Shown here in pieces: positions 25,357-33,940 of a DNA stretch of 64,000 bases. The DNA is from TMP-86 sp031394735 (GTDB taxonomy: Bacteria > Pseudomonadota > Gammaproteobacteria > Steroidobacterales > Steroidobacteraceae). The position numbers and the translations under genes are program-made. The stretch is from assembly GCA_031394735.1 (NCBI GenBank), contig JANMXI010000072.1:60571-124570 (forward strand), written 5' to 3'. The notes beneath the pieces were generated by a model that searched no databases, was not told where the DNA came from, and was given only the letters and a program-made list of their open reading frames with translations. The first letter of the stretch is position 1, and every line of letters begins with the position of its first letter.

Positions 25357-26735
25357 CGGGAGTTCAACGCCCGCAGCAACCCTTCGGCTTTGGCGCGCGT
25401 CTCTGCCAATTCCCGATCGGGAATCGAGTCGGCAACGATGCCCGCGCCGGCACGAAAGTGCAGTTCATTGCCATTCAGGCTCATGGTGCGGATCAGGATA
25501 TTGAAGTCCAGGCTGCCATCGCGGTTGATGTAGCCCAATGAGCCAGTATAGGCGCCCCGCCCGTGCTCCTCGAGTTCGGCAATGATCTGCATACAGCGGA
25601 ATTTCGGGCAGCCGGTGATGGTGCCGCCGGGAAATACGGCGCGCACGATGTCCACGCTTGAGGTGCCCGGGCGCAGCAGGCCGCTGACATTGGAGACGAT
25701 GTGATGCACGTGGGCATAGCTTTCCACACTCATGAATTCATCGACCTTGACGCTGCCACCGATACAGATACGACCCAGATCATTGCGCTCCAGGTCGATG
25801 AGCATGACATGCTCGGCCCGCTCCTTCTCATTGTCGAGGAGTTGGCGGATCAGGGCCGCGTCGGCCTCGGCATCCGCGCCGCGCGGCCGGGTTCCAGCGA
25901 TCGGCCGGGAGGTCACGCGACGACCGTCGCTGTTCACCAAGCGCTCGGGCGATGAGCTCATTACCGCGAACTCTCCCCATCGCAGCAGCGCGGAAAAAGG
26001 TCCGGGATTGGCGGCACGCAGTCGCCGGTAGACCGCCACCGGATCGATGGCGCGGCTGTCGGAAGCTCGCCAGCCGCGCGATAGATTGGCTTGATAGATA
26101 TCGCCCGCCGCGATGTACTCGAGCGCTCTGCGCACGCGGGTCTCGAACAAGGCGGGTTCCTCCTCTGCAATGTCGAACCGCAGCGGTGAGCTCGGCACCA
26201 AAACGGGGACTGTCGCGGCATGCAACTCAAACCGGTCGAGCAGGTGGTCGTTGCCGGGTTCGGCAATCAGCCAACCCTGCGACGTGCGGCGATCACGGAC
26301 CCAGGCAGCCGGGGTACGCAACGCCAGCGCGGCATACCGGTCGGCGCTGCGCGGCAATTGCAGCGCAGGCTCCACCTCCCCGGCGATCTCATATCCAAGG
26401 TAGACCAGCCAGCCGCCGCGGAATGGCAATTCGGTCGCATCGGTCAGGGAAGTCGCAGGCGCAGTGGCCATCCAGTGATCCAATGCGGCGAGGAAACCGG
26501 CTGCGGCGGGCGGTGCCGTTCCACCCTGAACGGCGTTGGAATCCAGGCTCAAGAACTCGCCGTTCGCGATGGGCAGAATGTCGTAGCGCGAATCGTCGCC
26601 CAGCTTAAGCGCCGTTACGCCGCCGAGTTGTTCCCGAGAACCGCTTTCAAGAATGCCCGGATAGCAGCCCGGGTACCGGGAAATCAGCCAGAGCGGATCA
26701 AACTCGGCGGAAAATGAGCGAACCGTTGGTTCCAC
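25353..26735 (-). CDS. pabB: Aminodeoxychorismate synthase component I
   Basis: 460 residues. The C-terminal chorismate-binding domain is complete: AAGDIYQANLSRGW, SSSPERLV, RPIAGTRPRGAD, EHVMLIDLERNDLGRIC, SYAHVHHIVSNV, FPGGTITGCPKFRCMQII and FRAGAGIVADSIP. With a glutaminase partner (not in the window) it converts chorismate to aminodeoxychorismate. A much longer frame extends upstream, but that is fabF coding sequence on the same strand. GTG 26735 gives the usual length and makes the first 38 bases overlap the fabF end, which suggests translational coupling. Confidence 0.92.
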   Translation of the reverse strand: MEPTVRSFSAEFDPLWLISRYPGCYPGILESGSREQLGGVTALKLGDDSRYDILPIANGEFLSLDSNAVQGGTAPPAAAGFLAALDHWMATAPATSLTDATELPFRGGWLVYLGYEIAGEVEPALQLPRSADRYAALALRTPAAWVRDRRTSQGWLIAEPGNDHLLDRFELHAATVPVLVPSSPLRFDIAEEEPALFETRVRRALEYIAAGDIYQANLSRGWRASDSRAIDPVAVYRRLRAANPGPFSALLRWGEFAVMSSSPERLVNSDGRRVTSRPIAGTRPRGADAEADAALIRQLLDNEKERAEHVMLIDLERNDLGRICIGGSVKVDEFMSVESYAHVHHIVSNVSGLLRPGTSSVDIVRAVFPGGTITGCPKFRCMQIIAELEEHGRGAYTGSLGYINRDGSLDFNILIRTMSLNGNELHFRAGAGIVADSIPDRELAETRAKAEGLLRALNSR

Positions 26736-27942
26736 CGAAACCGAAGGAATTGGAGAGAACGTTCTGCAAGGCCATGGGTCTTGCCGTGTTCGGAACGTAA
26801 TCCAAATCGCAACCCTCGCCCGGTTGATGCAGGTTGATGGTGGGCGGCGCGACCTGGTCGCGCAATGCCAGGATGGAAAAAATCGCTTCGACTGCGCCGG
26901 CCGCACCGAGCAGATGACCGGTCATGGATTTGGTCGAACTCACCGCCAGTTTGTCAGCGGCGCTGCCGAAGGCGCGGCGAATGGCGGTCGTCTCGGCGCG
27001 ATCGCCCAACTCGGTGGAGGTGGCGTGCGCATTGACGTACTGCACCTTGTCCGGAGACAGCTGCGCATCTTTGAGTGCGTTGCTCATGGCCTTGCGTGCG
27101 CCCTCGCCGTCAGCCGGCGGCGCGGTCACGTGGTAGGCATCGCCGCTCATGCCGAACCCGATGACCTCGGCGTAAATCCGGGCACCGCGCGCCTTGGCGT
27201 GTTCGTATTCTTCCAGCAGCATGGCGCCGGCACCGTCACCCATCACGAAGCCGTCGCGGTTCTTGTCCCAGGGACGGCTTGCACCCTGCGGATCGTCGTT
27301 GCGCAAGGACAAGGCCTTGGCCTGCGCGAAGCCGCTGACACCGGTGTAGCAGGTGGCCATTTCAGATCCACCCGCGATCATGGCATCTGCTTCGCCCCAT
27401 TGAATCAGGCGGGTGGCGAGACCGATGGCATGGGTCGACGTCGTGCATGCCGTTGCCACGGCAAGGTTGGGACCCGTCACCTTGAACGCGATGGACAAAT
27501 GACCGCTGACCAGGTTGATGATGCTGGCGGGAATGAAGAACGGAGACACTTTCTTCGGAGACTTGGTCTCCAGATATTTGTCGTAGGTTTCTTCAATGGA
27601 TTCCAAGCCGCCCATCCCCGCTCCCATCATCACGCCGATGCGCTCGGAGTTCTCTTCCGTGACGGTGAGGCCGGAATCCCGCATCGCCTGCATGCCGGCG
27701 ACCACGCCGTACTGCATGAAGGCGTCCATGCGACGCGCTTCTTTGGCGCTGATGTAGGGTTCAAGATTCAACTCGCGGATCTCACCGCCGAAATGAATCG
27801 GGAAATTCGTCGTGTCGAACCGGGTGATCGGCGCGATGCCGCTCTTGCCCGCCAGAATGGACTTCCAAGCCGTGTCGACGTCGTGACCGACGGGAGACAC
27901 GATTCCCAGACCGGTGACGACAACCCGTCGTTTGCTCAACAT
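26698..27942 (-). CDS. fabF: 3-oxoacyl-ACP synthase II
   Basis: 414 residues beginning MLSKRRVVVTGLGIVSPVG. The catalytic triad is visible: Cys in VATACTTSTHAIG, His in VNAHATSTELGD and His in STKSMTGHLLGAAGA. It elongates acyl-ACP by condensation with malonyl-ACP. ATG 27942 has an AGGAG a few bases ahead; a longer frame adds only unrelated residues. acpP lies upstream, the universal order, and pabB downstream overlaps the 3' end. Confidence 0.97.
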   Translation of the reverse strand: MLSKRRVVVTGLGIVSPVGHDVDTAWKSILAGKSGIAPITRFDTTNFPIHFGGEIRELNLEPYISAKEARRMDAFMQYGVVAGMQAMRDSGLTVTEENSERIGVMMGAGMGGLESIEETYDKYLETKSPKKVSPFFIPASIINLVSGHLSIAFKVTGPNLAVATACTTSTHAIGLATRLIQWGEADAMIAGGSEMATCYTGVSGFAQAKALSLRNDDPQGASRPWDKNRDGFVMGDGAGAMLLEEYEHAKARGARIYAEVIGFGMSGDAYHVTAPPADGEGARKAMSNALKDAQLSPDKVQYVNAHATSTELGDRAETTAIRRAFGSAADKLAVSSTKSMTGHLLGAAGAVEAIFSILALRDQVAPPTINLHQPGEGCDLDYVPNTARPMALQNVLSNSFGFGGTNGSLIFRRV

Positions 27943-28002
27943 CGACTCCTGGAGATTGAAGGGTTTGCGCCCCGTCCCTGGCGCGAACAAACCCTGCGGT
28001 TG

Positions 28003-28245
28003 TTAAGCCTTCGCCTTATGCGAATTGATGTAGTCGATCGCTTGCTGGACTGTGGTGATCTTCTCGGCATCTTCGTCGGGAATCTCGGTCTCGAACTCTT
28101 CTTCGAGCGCCATCACCAACTCGACGGTGTCGAGCGAGTCTGCACCGAGATCGTCGACGAACGAGGCGTCGTTGGTTACTTCTTCTTCTTTTACGCCCAA
28201 CTGTTCGGCCACGATCTTCTTAACCTGTTGTTCAACAGTACTCAT
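28003..28245 (-). CDS. acpP: Acyl carrier protein
   Basis: 80 acidic residues with the phosphopantetheine-attachment motif DDLGADSLDTVELVMALEEEF, where Ser37 carries the arm. ATG 28245 follows a GAGAGGA ribosome site; the frame extends further upstream but that part is non-coding in character. It is located between fabG and fabF as in most Gammaproteobacteria. The leader between fabG and acpP is the longest gap in this operon (168 bases) and may hold an extra promoter, expected for this highly expressed gene. Confidence 0.97.
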   Translation of the reverse strand: MSTVEQQVKKIVAEQLGVKEEEVTNDASFVDDLGADSLDTVELVMALEEEFETEIPDEDAEKITTVQQAIDYINSHKAKA

Positions 28246-28413
28246 CGTTGGTGTCCTCTCGCCATTTGCTGTGTACATGCCAATTCGGCAGGCCCAGTAT
28301 TTTATGTGAACGCGACCGCGCAAGCTACCGTTAAGGTGACTTTTAAAAGGGGTGGGAAAGCCCGCTCTTGACAAAATCTAGGAACTGGAGGCCGTCGCCG
28401 TTTACGCCCCAGC

Positions 28414-29151
28414 TCATGTCATATACATGCCGCCGTTGATATGCAGGGTCTCGCCGGTGATGTACCCGGCGGCCGGCGATGCCAGGAACACGACCGCAGC
28501 GGCGATATCCTGCGGTTGACCCAACCGCCCCAGGGGAATCTGCGTCATCAGCGCCGAACGCTGCTCCTCGCTCAAGGCGCGGGTCATGTCGGTGTCTATG
28601 AATCCGGGTGCGATGACGTTGGCCGTAATGCCGCGCGAACCGACTTCCCGCCCGAGGGATTTGCTGAAGCCGATGATGCCGGCCTTGGCCGCAGCGTAAT
28701 TGGCCTGACCTGGATTGCCTGTCGAACCGACGACCGAGGCGATGCTGATGATCCGTCCCTTGCGCGCCTTCATCATGCCGCGCAGCACCGCCTTGGAGAG
28801 GCGGAACACCGAGGTCAGATTGGTGTTGATCACCTGCTCCCAATCCTCTGGCTTCATCCGCAACAACAGGGTGTCGCGCGTGATGCCGGCATTGTTGCAA
28901 AGGATGGTGACGGCGCCTTCCTTGGATTCGATGTCGGCCAGCAGCGCATCGATCGAGGGTTGCTCCGCAACATTGACCACCGCGCCGCGCCCACCGGACG
29001 CACGCAGCCGCTCATCGATGGCCGCGGCGCCGGCCGCGGTCGTCGCCGTGCCGATGACCTTCGCACCGGCCGCAGCGAGCTGCGCCGCAATTTCGGCGCC
29101 GATGCCTCGCGATGCGCCGGTCACCAGAGCCACTTCATCTTTTAATATCAT
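28414..29151 (-). CDS. fabG: 3-oxoacyl-ACP reductase
   Basis: 245 residues of the short-chain dehydrogenase type. TGASRGIGAEIA is the NADPH-binding loop, LCNNAGITRDTLL the central motif, and SIASVVGSTGNPGQANYAAAK holds the Ser, Tyr and Lys of the active site. It reduces 3-oxoacyl-ACP in fatty-acid elongation. ATG 29151 lies five bases after the fabD stop; an upstream in-frame extension is the fabD shadow. Confidence 0.96.
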   Translation of the reverse strand: MILKDEVALVTGASRGIGAEIAAQLAAAGAKVIGTATTAAGAAAIDERLRASGGRGAVVNVAEQPSIDALLADIESKEGAVTILCNNAGITRDTLLLRMKPEDWEQVINTNLTSVFRLSKAVLRGMMKARKGRIISIASVVGSTGNPGQANYAAAKAGIIGFSKSLGREVGSRGITANVIAPGFIDTDMTRALSEEQRSALMTQIPLGRLGQPQDIAAAVVFLASPAAGYITGETLHINGGMYMT

Positions 29152-29156
29152 GCTGT

Positions 29157-30098
29157 TTACCGTTTGACTATGTTGAGTGCATCGTCGAATGAGGCCGGAT
29201 CTTCCAGCGCCACCATCTTCAGATCGCGGTTCTTGTCGATGCGGCGATTCAAGCCGGTCAATACTTTCCCCGGACCGCATTCAACGAATTGGTTGAACCC
29301 CGCCGCGATCATGGTGCGAATCGTTGCCGACCAATACACCGCCGAGGCCAGCTGCTTGACCAACGCTGCGCGGATTTCATCGGCACTTTTATGAGTGCGC
29401 ACGTCCACGCCATAGACGGCGATGGTCGTGGTCGGGTTGACCTGCAACTGTGCCAGCCGCTGACGTAGCTGCTCGGCTGCACCGGTCATCAACGAGCTGT
29501 GGCACGGCGCGCTGACCGGGAGCAACAGCGCGCGCTTCGCGCCTCGTGCCTTGGCGGCCTCGATGGCGCGTTGCACAGCGGTGGCATGGCCTGCGATCAC
29601 CACTTGTCCCGGCGAGTTGAAGTTGGCGGTTTCCACCACCTCCCCTGCGGCTGACTCGCGGCAAGCCGCCTCAACATCTGCATCCTCCAACCCAAGCACG
29701 GCGGCCATTGCTCCCTGCCCCGCCGGCAGCGCCGCCTGCATCGCCTCGCCGCGAAATTTCACCAAGGCGACGGCGTCTTTGAATTCCAGGCACCCGGCCA
29801 CCACGGCAGCCGAAAACTCGCCCAAACTATGACCCGCCACAGCGTCGGGAACTGCGCCACCCCGCTCCTGCCACAGACGATACGTGGCCACGCCCGCGGC
29901 GAGCATGGCGGGCTGAGTGCGTTCCGTGGAGTTCAGCAATTCTTCAGGCCCGTTCTGGCACAGATCCCATAAATCGTAGCCTAGTACCGCGGACGCTTCG
30001 GCAAAGGTCGCCTGAACGACGGGTGAGATGCCCGCCAATGCGGCCATCATGCCGAGCGATTGCGACCCCTGACCCGGAAAAACGAATGCAACTGACAT
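29157..30098 (-). CDS. fabD: Malonyl-CoA:ACP transacylase
   Basis: 313 residues. FVFPGQGSQSLGMM opens the protein, GHSLGEFSAAVVAG holds the nucleophilic Ser, VSAPCHSSLM the catalytic His, and FVECGPGKVLTGLNRRI closes the fold. It loads malonate onto acyl carrier protein. The gene usually before it in this cluster, fabH, is absent; instead a rhombosortase gene ends 17 bases upstream. Confidence 0.96.
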   Translation of the reverse strand: MSVAFVFPGQGSQSLGMMAALAGISPVVQATFAEASAVLGYDLWDLCQNGPEELLNSTERTQPAMLAAGVATYRLWQERGGAVPDAVAGHSLGEFSAAVVAGCLEFKDAVALVKFRGEAMQAALPAGQGAMAAVLGLEDADVEAACRESAAGEVVETANFNSPGQVVIAGHATAVQRAIEAAKARGAKRALLLPVSAPCHSSLMTGAAEQLRQRLAQLQVNPTTTIAVYGVDVRTHKSADEIRAALVKQLASAVYWSATIRTMIAAGFNQFVECGPGKVLTGLNRRIDKNRDLKMVALEDPASFDDALNIVKR

Positions 30099-30115
30099 GC
30101 GTGCCTTGTTGATGT

Positions 30116-30730
30116 TTACAGTGGAAAAGGATTTTTGCGGATTATAGCCATCCTGGCGCACAGCGCGGCGCCGATTAGCGCGCCGGCCACCGCGCCGTAC
30201 AGGTGCGAATCGATCACGATGGGCAGATCCCCGCTCGTCAGCAGGTGGCCGCGCGCCTGCGAGCTCTGTTCAAACGCAAGCTTTCCCGCCAGGCCCGCCG
30301 CCAAAATCCAACGATCCCATTGGCCCTGCGTAAAGCGCTTGACGCTGCCGCCTGCCATGACGGCGTGCAATACCCCCGACGCTCCGACGTACCATTGCAG
30401 CTGCGGGTCGAACCACCACAACCCGAGGCCGATGGCGAGCGCACTCAGCGCGACCATCAGGGTCCATTCAAAGGCTCCATACTCGGCGGCGAACAATGAC
30501 CACACCAATACCAGGCCCAGCGCATTGAGCACGAAGTGATGCGCGTTAGCGTGGACCGCATGCGCACTGACCAACCGCCACCACTGCCCTGCGCCGATCG
30601 CGGCCCTGTCATAGCGAAGTGCCGACACGGCACTGTCGCCAAGTCCCAACAGTACGGCGCCCACGACGAGGATTCCGAGCAGCCAAATCCAACGCCCGTC
30701 ACTCCATTGCAAGGAGGCGCTGAGATTCAT
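30116..30730 (-). CDS. rrtA: Rhombosortase (rhomboid-family GlyGly-CTERM protease)
   Basis: 204 residues, polytopic, with about six TM helices. Rhomboid catalytic residues are visible: Ser in WYVGASGVLHAVMAGG and His in VIDSHLYGAVAGALIG; HANAHHFVLNALGLVLVWS matches the family's His-Asn helix. Rhombosortases cut the C-terminal GlyGly-CTERM tail of proteins handed to the type II secretion system. The gene is divergent from gspG with only 41 bases between starts, and heads the fab operon. No protein with a GlyGly-CTERM tail was seen in the window. Confidence 0.85.
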   Translation of the reverse strand: MNLSASLQWSDGRWIWLLGILVVGAVLLGLGDSAVSALRYDRAAIGAGQWWRLVSAHAVHANAHHFVLNALGLVLVWSLFAAEYGAFEWTLMVALSALAIGLGLWWFDPQLQWYVGASGVLHAVMAGGSVKRFTQGQWDRWILAAGLAGKLAFEQSSQARGHLLTSGDLPIVIDSHLYGAVAGALIGAALCARMAIIRKNPFPL

Positions 30731-30771
30731 CGCATGTTTAGCGTATGATTTGCACAAGCTGAGGGTAATTT

Positions 30772-31230
30772 ATGCGCATTCAACATCCTGTACAAAGTTT
30801 CAAGTCCATGCGGGGCTTTACGCTCATCGAGATCATGGTCGTGGTGGTCATCCTGGCGGTCCTGGGCGCGCTGGTCGTGCCGAAGATTCTGGAGAACGTC
30901 GACAAGGCGCGTGTGACCGGCGCGAAGAGCGATCTGCGCGCCATCGAGACCGCGCTCGACCTGTACCGGCTCGACAATTTCAAGTATCCCACGACGGAAC
31001 AAGGTCTGGTGGCGCTGGTCAAACAACCTGCCGATTCGACCATCACCAACTTCCGCCCCGGCGGCTATCTGAAATCAGTACCGAAGGATCCGTGGACCCA
31101 CCCCTATCTCTACCAGGCGCCGGGCACTGATGGTGCGGAATACGAGATCCGCTCATTGGGGCGCGACGGCAAGGAAGGCGGCGAAGGCTACGACGCGGAT
31201 ATCAGCACCGCCGCGCTCGATCAAAAGTAG
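30772..31230 (+). CDS. gspG: Type II secretion major pseudopilin
   Basis: 152 residues. A short basic leader ends in MRG, cut before FTLIEIMVVVVILAVLGALVVP, with the conserved Glu five residues after the cut. The globular part has the GspG signature KSDLRAIETALDLYRLDN, YPTTEQGLVAL and DPWTHPYLY, plus the calcium-loop region near the end. It is the main subunit of the periplasmic pseudopilus. A GAGGG ribosome site precedes ATG 30772. It is first of eight coupled gsp genes. Confidence 0.97.
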   Translation: MRIQHPVQSFKSMRGFTLIEIMVVVVILAVLGALVVPKILENVDKARVTGAKSDLRAIETALDLYRLDNFKYPTTEQGLVALVKQPADSTITNFRPGGYLKSVPKDPWTHPYLYQAPGTDGAEYEIRSLGRDGKEGGEGYDADISTAALDQK

Positions 31231-31264
31231 CGCCCGCGCCGGCACCGACACCTGCGGCAAACGC

Positions 31265-31819
31265 ATGCACCGCCGGCATCACAACGGCTTCACGCTGATC
31301 GAAATCCTGGTGGTGCTGGTCATCATCGCCATCGTCATTTCCTTCGCGGTGTTGTCCATTGGCGTCACCGGGCGCGACGCGGCATTGGACGAGGAGAGTC
31401 GGCGCATCGAAGGGTTGCTGGGTCTGCTGCAAGAACGCGCCGTTCTGGAAGGGCGCGACTTCGGTCTGCTGGTCGAACCGACCACCTATCAATTCGTGGT
31501 CTTCCAAAGCCGGCGCGATCGCTGGGAAAAATTCGACGAAGAACGCGAATTCCGCCGCCGTGCACTGCCGCAAGGGTTGTCGTTTGAGTTGACACTGGAT
31601 TCGCGCGTGGTGGTGCTGAAGGCACAGAGCGAGCGCATCAAATCCGATGCGCCGCTGACCGCGCCCCAGTTGATCGTGGCGGCGAGCGGTGATGGTACGC
31701 CGTTCAAGTTGACGTTGCTGCGCGCAGGGTCGACCAATCGAGCCGCCGTCAATGCCGATGCGTTGGGCAAAATAACGGTCGAGACATCCGACAAATCCAA
31801 CAAAGCGAACAAGACATGA
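31265..31819 (+). CDS. gspH: Type II secretion minor pseudopilin H
   Basis: 184 residues. Class III signal: MHRRHHNG cut before FTLIEILVVLVIIAIVIS. The rest is a small beta-rich domain (LLVEPTTYQFVVFQSRRDRWEKF) typical of GspH. ATG 31265 is preferred; the frame runs 45 codons further upstream through the gspG end without a leader sequence. It overlaps gspI by four bases. It forms part of the pseudopilus base or tip. Confidence 0.92.
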   Translation: MHRRHHNGFTLIEILVVLVIIAIVISFAVLSIGVTGRDAALDEESRRIEGLLGLLQERAVLEGRDFGLLVEPTTYQFVVFQSRRDRWEKFDEEREFRRRALPQGLSFELTLDSRVVVLKAQSERIKSDAPLTAPQLIVAASGDGTPFKLTLLRAGSTNRAAVNADALGKITVETSDKSNKANKT

Positions 31820-32316
31820 GCACGCCCGTTCAACGTGGATTCACGCTGGTGGAAGTGCTGGTGGCGCTGATGATCGTCGCGCTGGCGCTGGCGGCGTTGA
31901 TGACCTCGGTCAGCAGCGCGGCACGCGGCAGCGAATACTTACGCGACAAGACAATTGCGCAATGGATCGCCATGAACCGCATCGTCGAGGCACGGCTCAA
32001 CATCCAGAAATTCGGCAGCTCGGGTGATAAGGGCGAGGTGGATTTCGCCAATCGCAAATGGCGCTTCGACACCCGCTATTTTGAAACCAACAATGCAACC
32101 ATCCGGCGCGTGGTGGTTCGCGTCTGGCCCGGCAATGCCAAGGCGGGTGCCGGGCCGCTGGCCGAGTCCGCCAGTTTCCTCGGGTCGGCGCTCACTCCGG
32201 CGGGCGCCAAACAAGTGGACTGGACCGCCGTCAATACGCCGGCAGGCTCCGGGCAAAACCCGCCCGGTGGCGCACCGGCGCAGCCTGTCCGCAACGGCAG
32301 TAAAGCGACGCAATGA
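31816..32316 (+). CDS. gspI: Type II secretion minor pseudopilin I
   Basis: 166 residues with the prepilin leader MSTPVQRG and hydrophobic helix FTLVEVLVALMIVALALAAL. The body contains YLRDKTIAQWIAMNRIVEARL, typical of GspI, and a Pro/Gly-rich tail (GSGQNPPGGAPAQ) longer than usual. GspI nucleates the tip complex with GspJ and GspK. It overlaps gspH and gspJ by four bases each. Confidence 0.92.
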   Translation: MSTPVQRGFTLVEVLVALMIVALALAALMTSVSSAARGSEYLRDKTIAQWIAMNRIVEARLNIQKFGSSGDKGEVDFANRKWRFDTRYFETNNATIRRVVVRVWPGNAKAGAGPLAESASFLGSALTPAGAKQVDWTAVNTPAGSGQNPPGGAPAQPVRNGSKATQ

Positions 32317-32945
32317 TCGCCCATCGACAATCGCCCCTCCGGACGACGCGTGGCTTTACGCTGGTGGAAGTCCTGGTGGCATTGCTGCTGCTGGGCATCA
32401 TGACGGCGCTGGGCTATGGCACCTATCGCCAGGCACGCATCGCGGCCGAGCGTGCCATGCAGTCGCAAGCTAGAACCCGCGAGATCGAATTCGGCATGCG
32501 CATGATGGTGCAGGATATTTCCCAGACCGCGCCGCGGCCGATTCGCGAACCGCTGGGCACGGGGCGCGTGGCCGCCATGCGCGGCGGTGTCGGTGCGCCG
32601 ACGCTGCTGGATCTGACCCGCATGGGGTGGTCCAACACCGCGGGGGTGCCGCGCGGAACCTTGCAGCGCGTCTCCTATCGACTGGACAAGGAAACGCTGA
32701 AGCGCAGCTATCACACCGTGCTGGATCCCACTTTGAGCAATACGCCGGTGGAACAGGATTTGTTGACGCAAGTGAAAAAGGTGCAGCTGCGCTATCTGGA
32801 TCAGGGCCGCACGTGGATCGAGCAGTGGCCCGAGCCGACCCTGCCGCCAGATCAAGGATTGTGGATGCGACCCGTCGCCGTGGAGATCCTCATCGAATTC
32901 AAGGATTGGGGAACTGTGCGGCGCGTGATCGAGGTGTCGGGATGA
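32313..32945 (+). CDS. gspJ: Type II secretion minor pseudopilin J
   Basis: 210 residues. Leader ending TTRG, then FTLVEVLVALLLLGIMTALGY. The soluble domain has EFGMRMMVQDISQTAPRP and LRYLDQGRTWIEQWP, the usual GspJ positions. It is a tip pseudopilin and overlaps gspI and gspK by four bases. Confidence 0.93.
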   Translation: MIAHRQSPLRTTRGFTLVEVLVALLLLGIMTALGYGTYRQARIAAERAMQSQARTREIEFGMRMMVQDISQTAPRPIREPLGTGRVAAMRGGVGAPTLLDLTRMGWSNTAGVPRGTLQRVSYRLDKETLKRSYHTVLDPTLSNTPVEQDLLTQVKKVQLRYLDQGRTWIEQWPEPTLPPDQGLWMRPVAVEILIEFKDWGTVRRVIEVSG

Positions 32946-33934
32946 GTCGTACATCAGCGGCACACCGGCAGCAAGGAGTGGCCTTGATCATCGCGCTCGT
33001 GCTCATGGCACTCGCCACCATCCTGGCCGTGAAGATCGGCTTCGGCGGGTTCATCGAGCGCAAGCGCACCACCTCGATTCTCGCTGCAGAGCAGGCCTAT
33101 CAGTTTGCCATGGGCGCTGAGGCGCTCGCCGGCGATGTGCTGACGCAGGATGCGCAGAATGCGCCGCAGCAGGATACGTTCGCGGAGCCCTGGGCGCAGG
33201 CGCCGCAGCCGATTCCACTGCGGCCGCCGAATGATCCCGAAGGCGAACCCATGGGTACGCTGGAGGGTTCGCTGGAGGATCAATCCGGTCGGTTCAACAT
33301 CAACAATCTGCTCAAGGTCTTGCCGGATGGGAAGACGCCAGACCCGGAGGCGCTCGACCTGTTCACCCGACTCCTGCAGTCTCTCGACATCGACCCTAAG
33401 TGGGCGCAAAAGGCGCAAGACTGGCTCGATGCAGATTCGAATGTGAGCTTTCCGGACGGCGGGGAAGATGCTGTCTACAACTCGCAAAATCCGCCCTATC
33501 TCACCGCCAATTGGCCGGCGCTGTCGACGTCGGAACTGCTGAGTTTGCCGGGATTCGGCGCTGAGCGATTCCAAAAACTGGCACCCTACATCACGGCCTT
33601 GCCGATTCACGATGCGCACATCAATGTGTGCACGGCGTCGGGGCGACTGCTGGATTTGCTGACGAAGAATTTCGAGTACACCGACAACCCGGACATCCTC
33701 ATCAAAGGACGCAAGTCCGGTTGTTTTCCCGATCTGAAGGCGCTGGAAGCCACCCTGCGTGATCCGAACATGCTGCCGGCATTCAAAGCCGAAGCGTCGG
33801 AGAAAAGCGACTACTTTCGGCTCACCACCCGCGTCACCCTTGGCAGCACGGAGTTCACCTTGTACAGTCTTTTGTATCGCGACTCCCAGACCAAACGGGT
33901 GACGCCGATTTTGCGCAGCTTCGGAACAACTTGA
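32942..33934 (+). CDS. gspK: Type II secretion minor pseudopilin K
   Basis: 330 residues. The leader ends QQG, cut before VALIIALVLMALATILAVKIG, lacking the Glu five residues on, as is normal for GspK. The long soluble part includes SLEDQSGRFNINNLL, WLDADSNVSFPDGGEDAVY and PYITALPIHDAHINVCTA. These correspond to the helical insert that caps the pseudopilus tip. ATG 32942 overlaps the gspJ stop. Confidence 0.95.
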   Translation: MSRTSAAHRQQGVALIIALVLMALATILAVKIGFGGFIERKRTTSILAAEQAYQFAMGAEALAGDVLTQDAQNAPQQDTFAEPWAQAPQPIPLRPPNDPEGEPMGTLEGSLEDQSGRFNINNLLKVLPDGKTPDPEALDLFTRLLQSLDIDPKWAQKAQDWLDADSNVSFPDGGEDAVYNSQNPPYLTANWPALSTSELLSLPGFGAERFQKLAPYITALPIHDAHINVCTASGRLLDLLTKNFEYTDNPDILIKGRKSGCFPDLKALEATLRDPNMLPAFKAEASEKSDYFRLTTRVTLGSTEFTLYSLLYRDSQTKRVTPILRSFGTT

Positions 33935-33940
33935 CAGCAA

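Noticed and set aside
26824..28371. 515-codon plus-strand frame opposite fabF and acpP
   Set aside because: Both minus-strand genes have complete active-site motifs; the plus frame has none and is a shadow.
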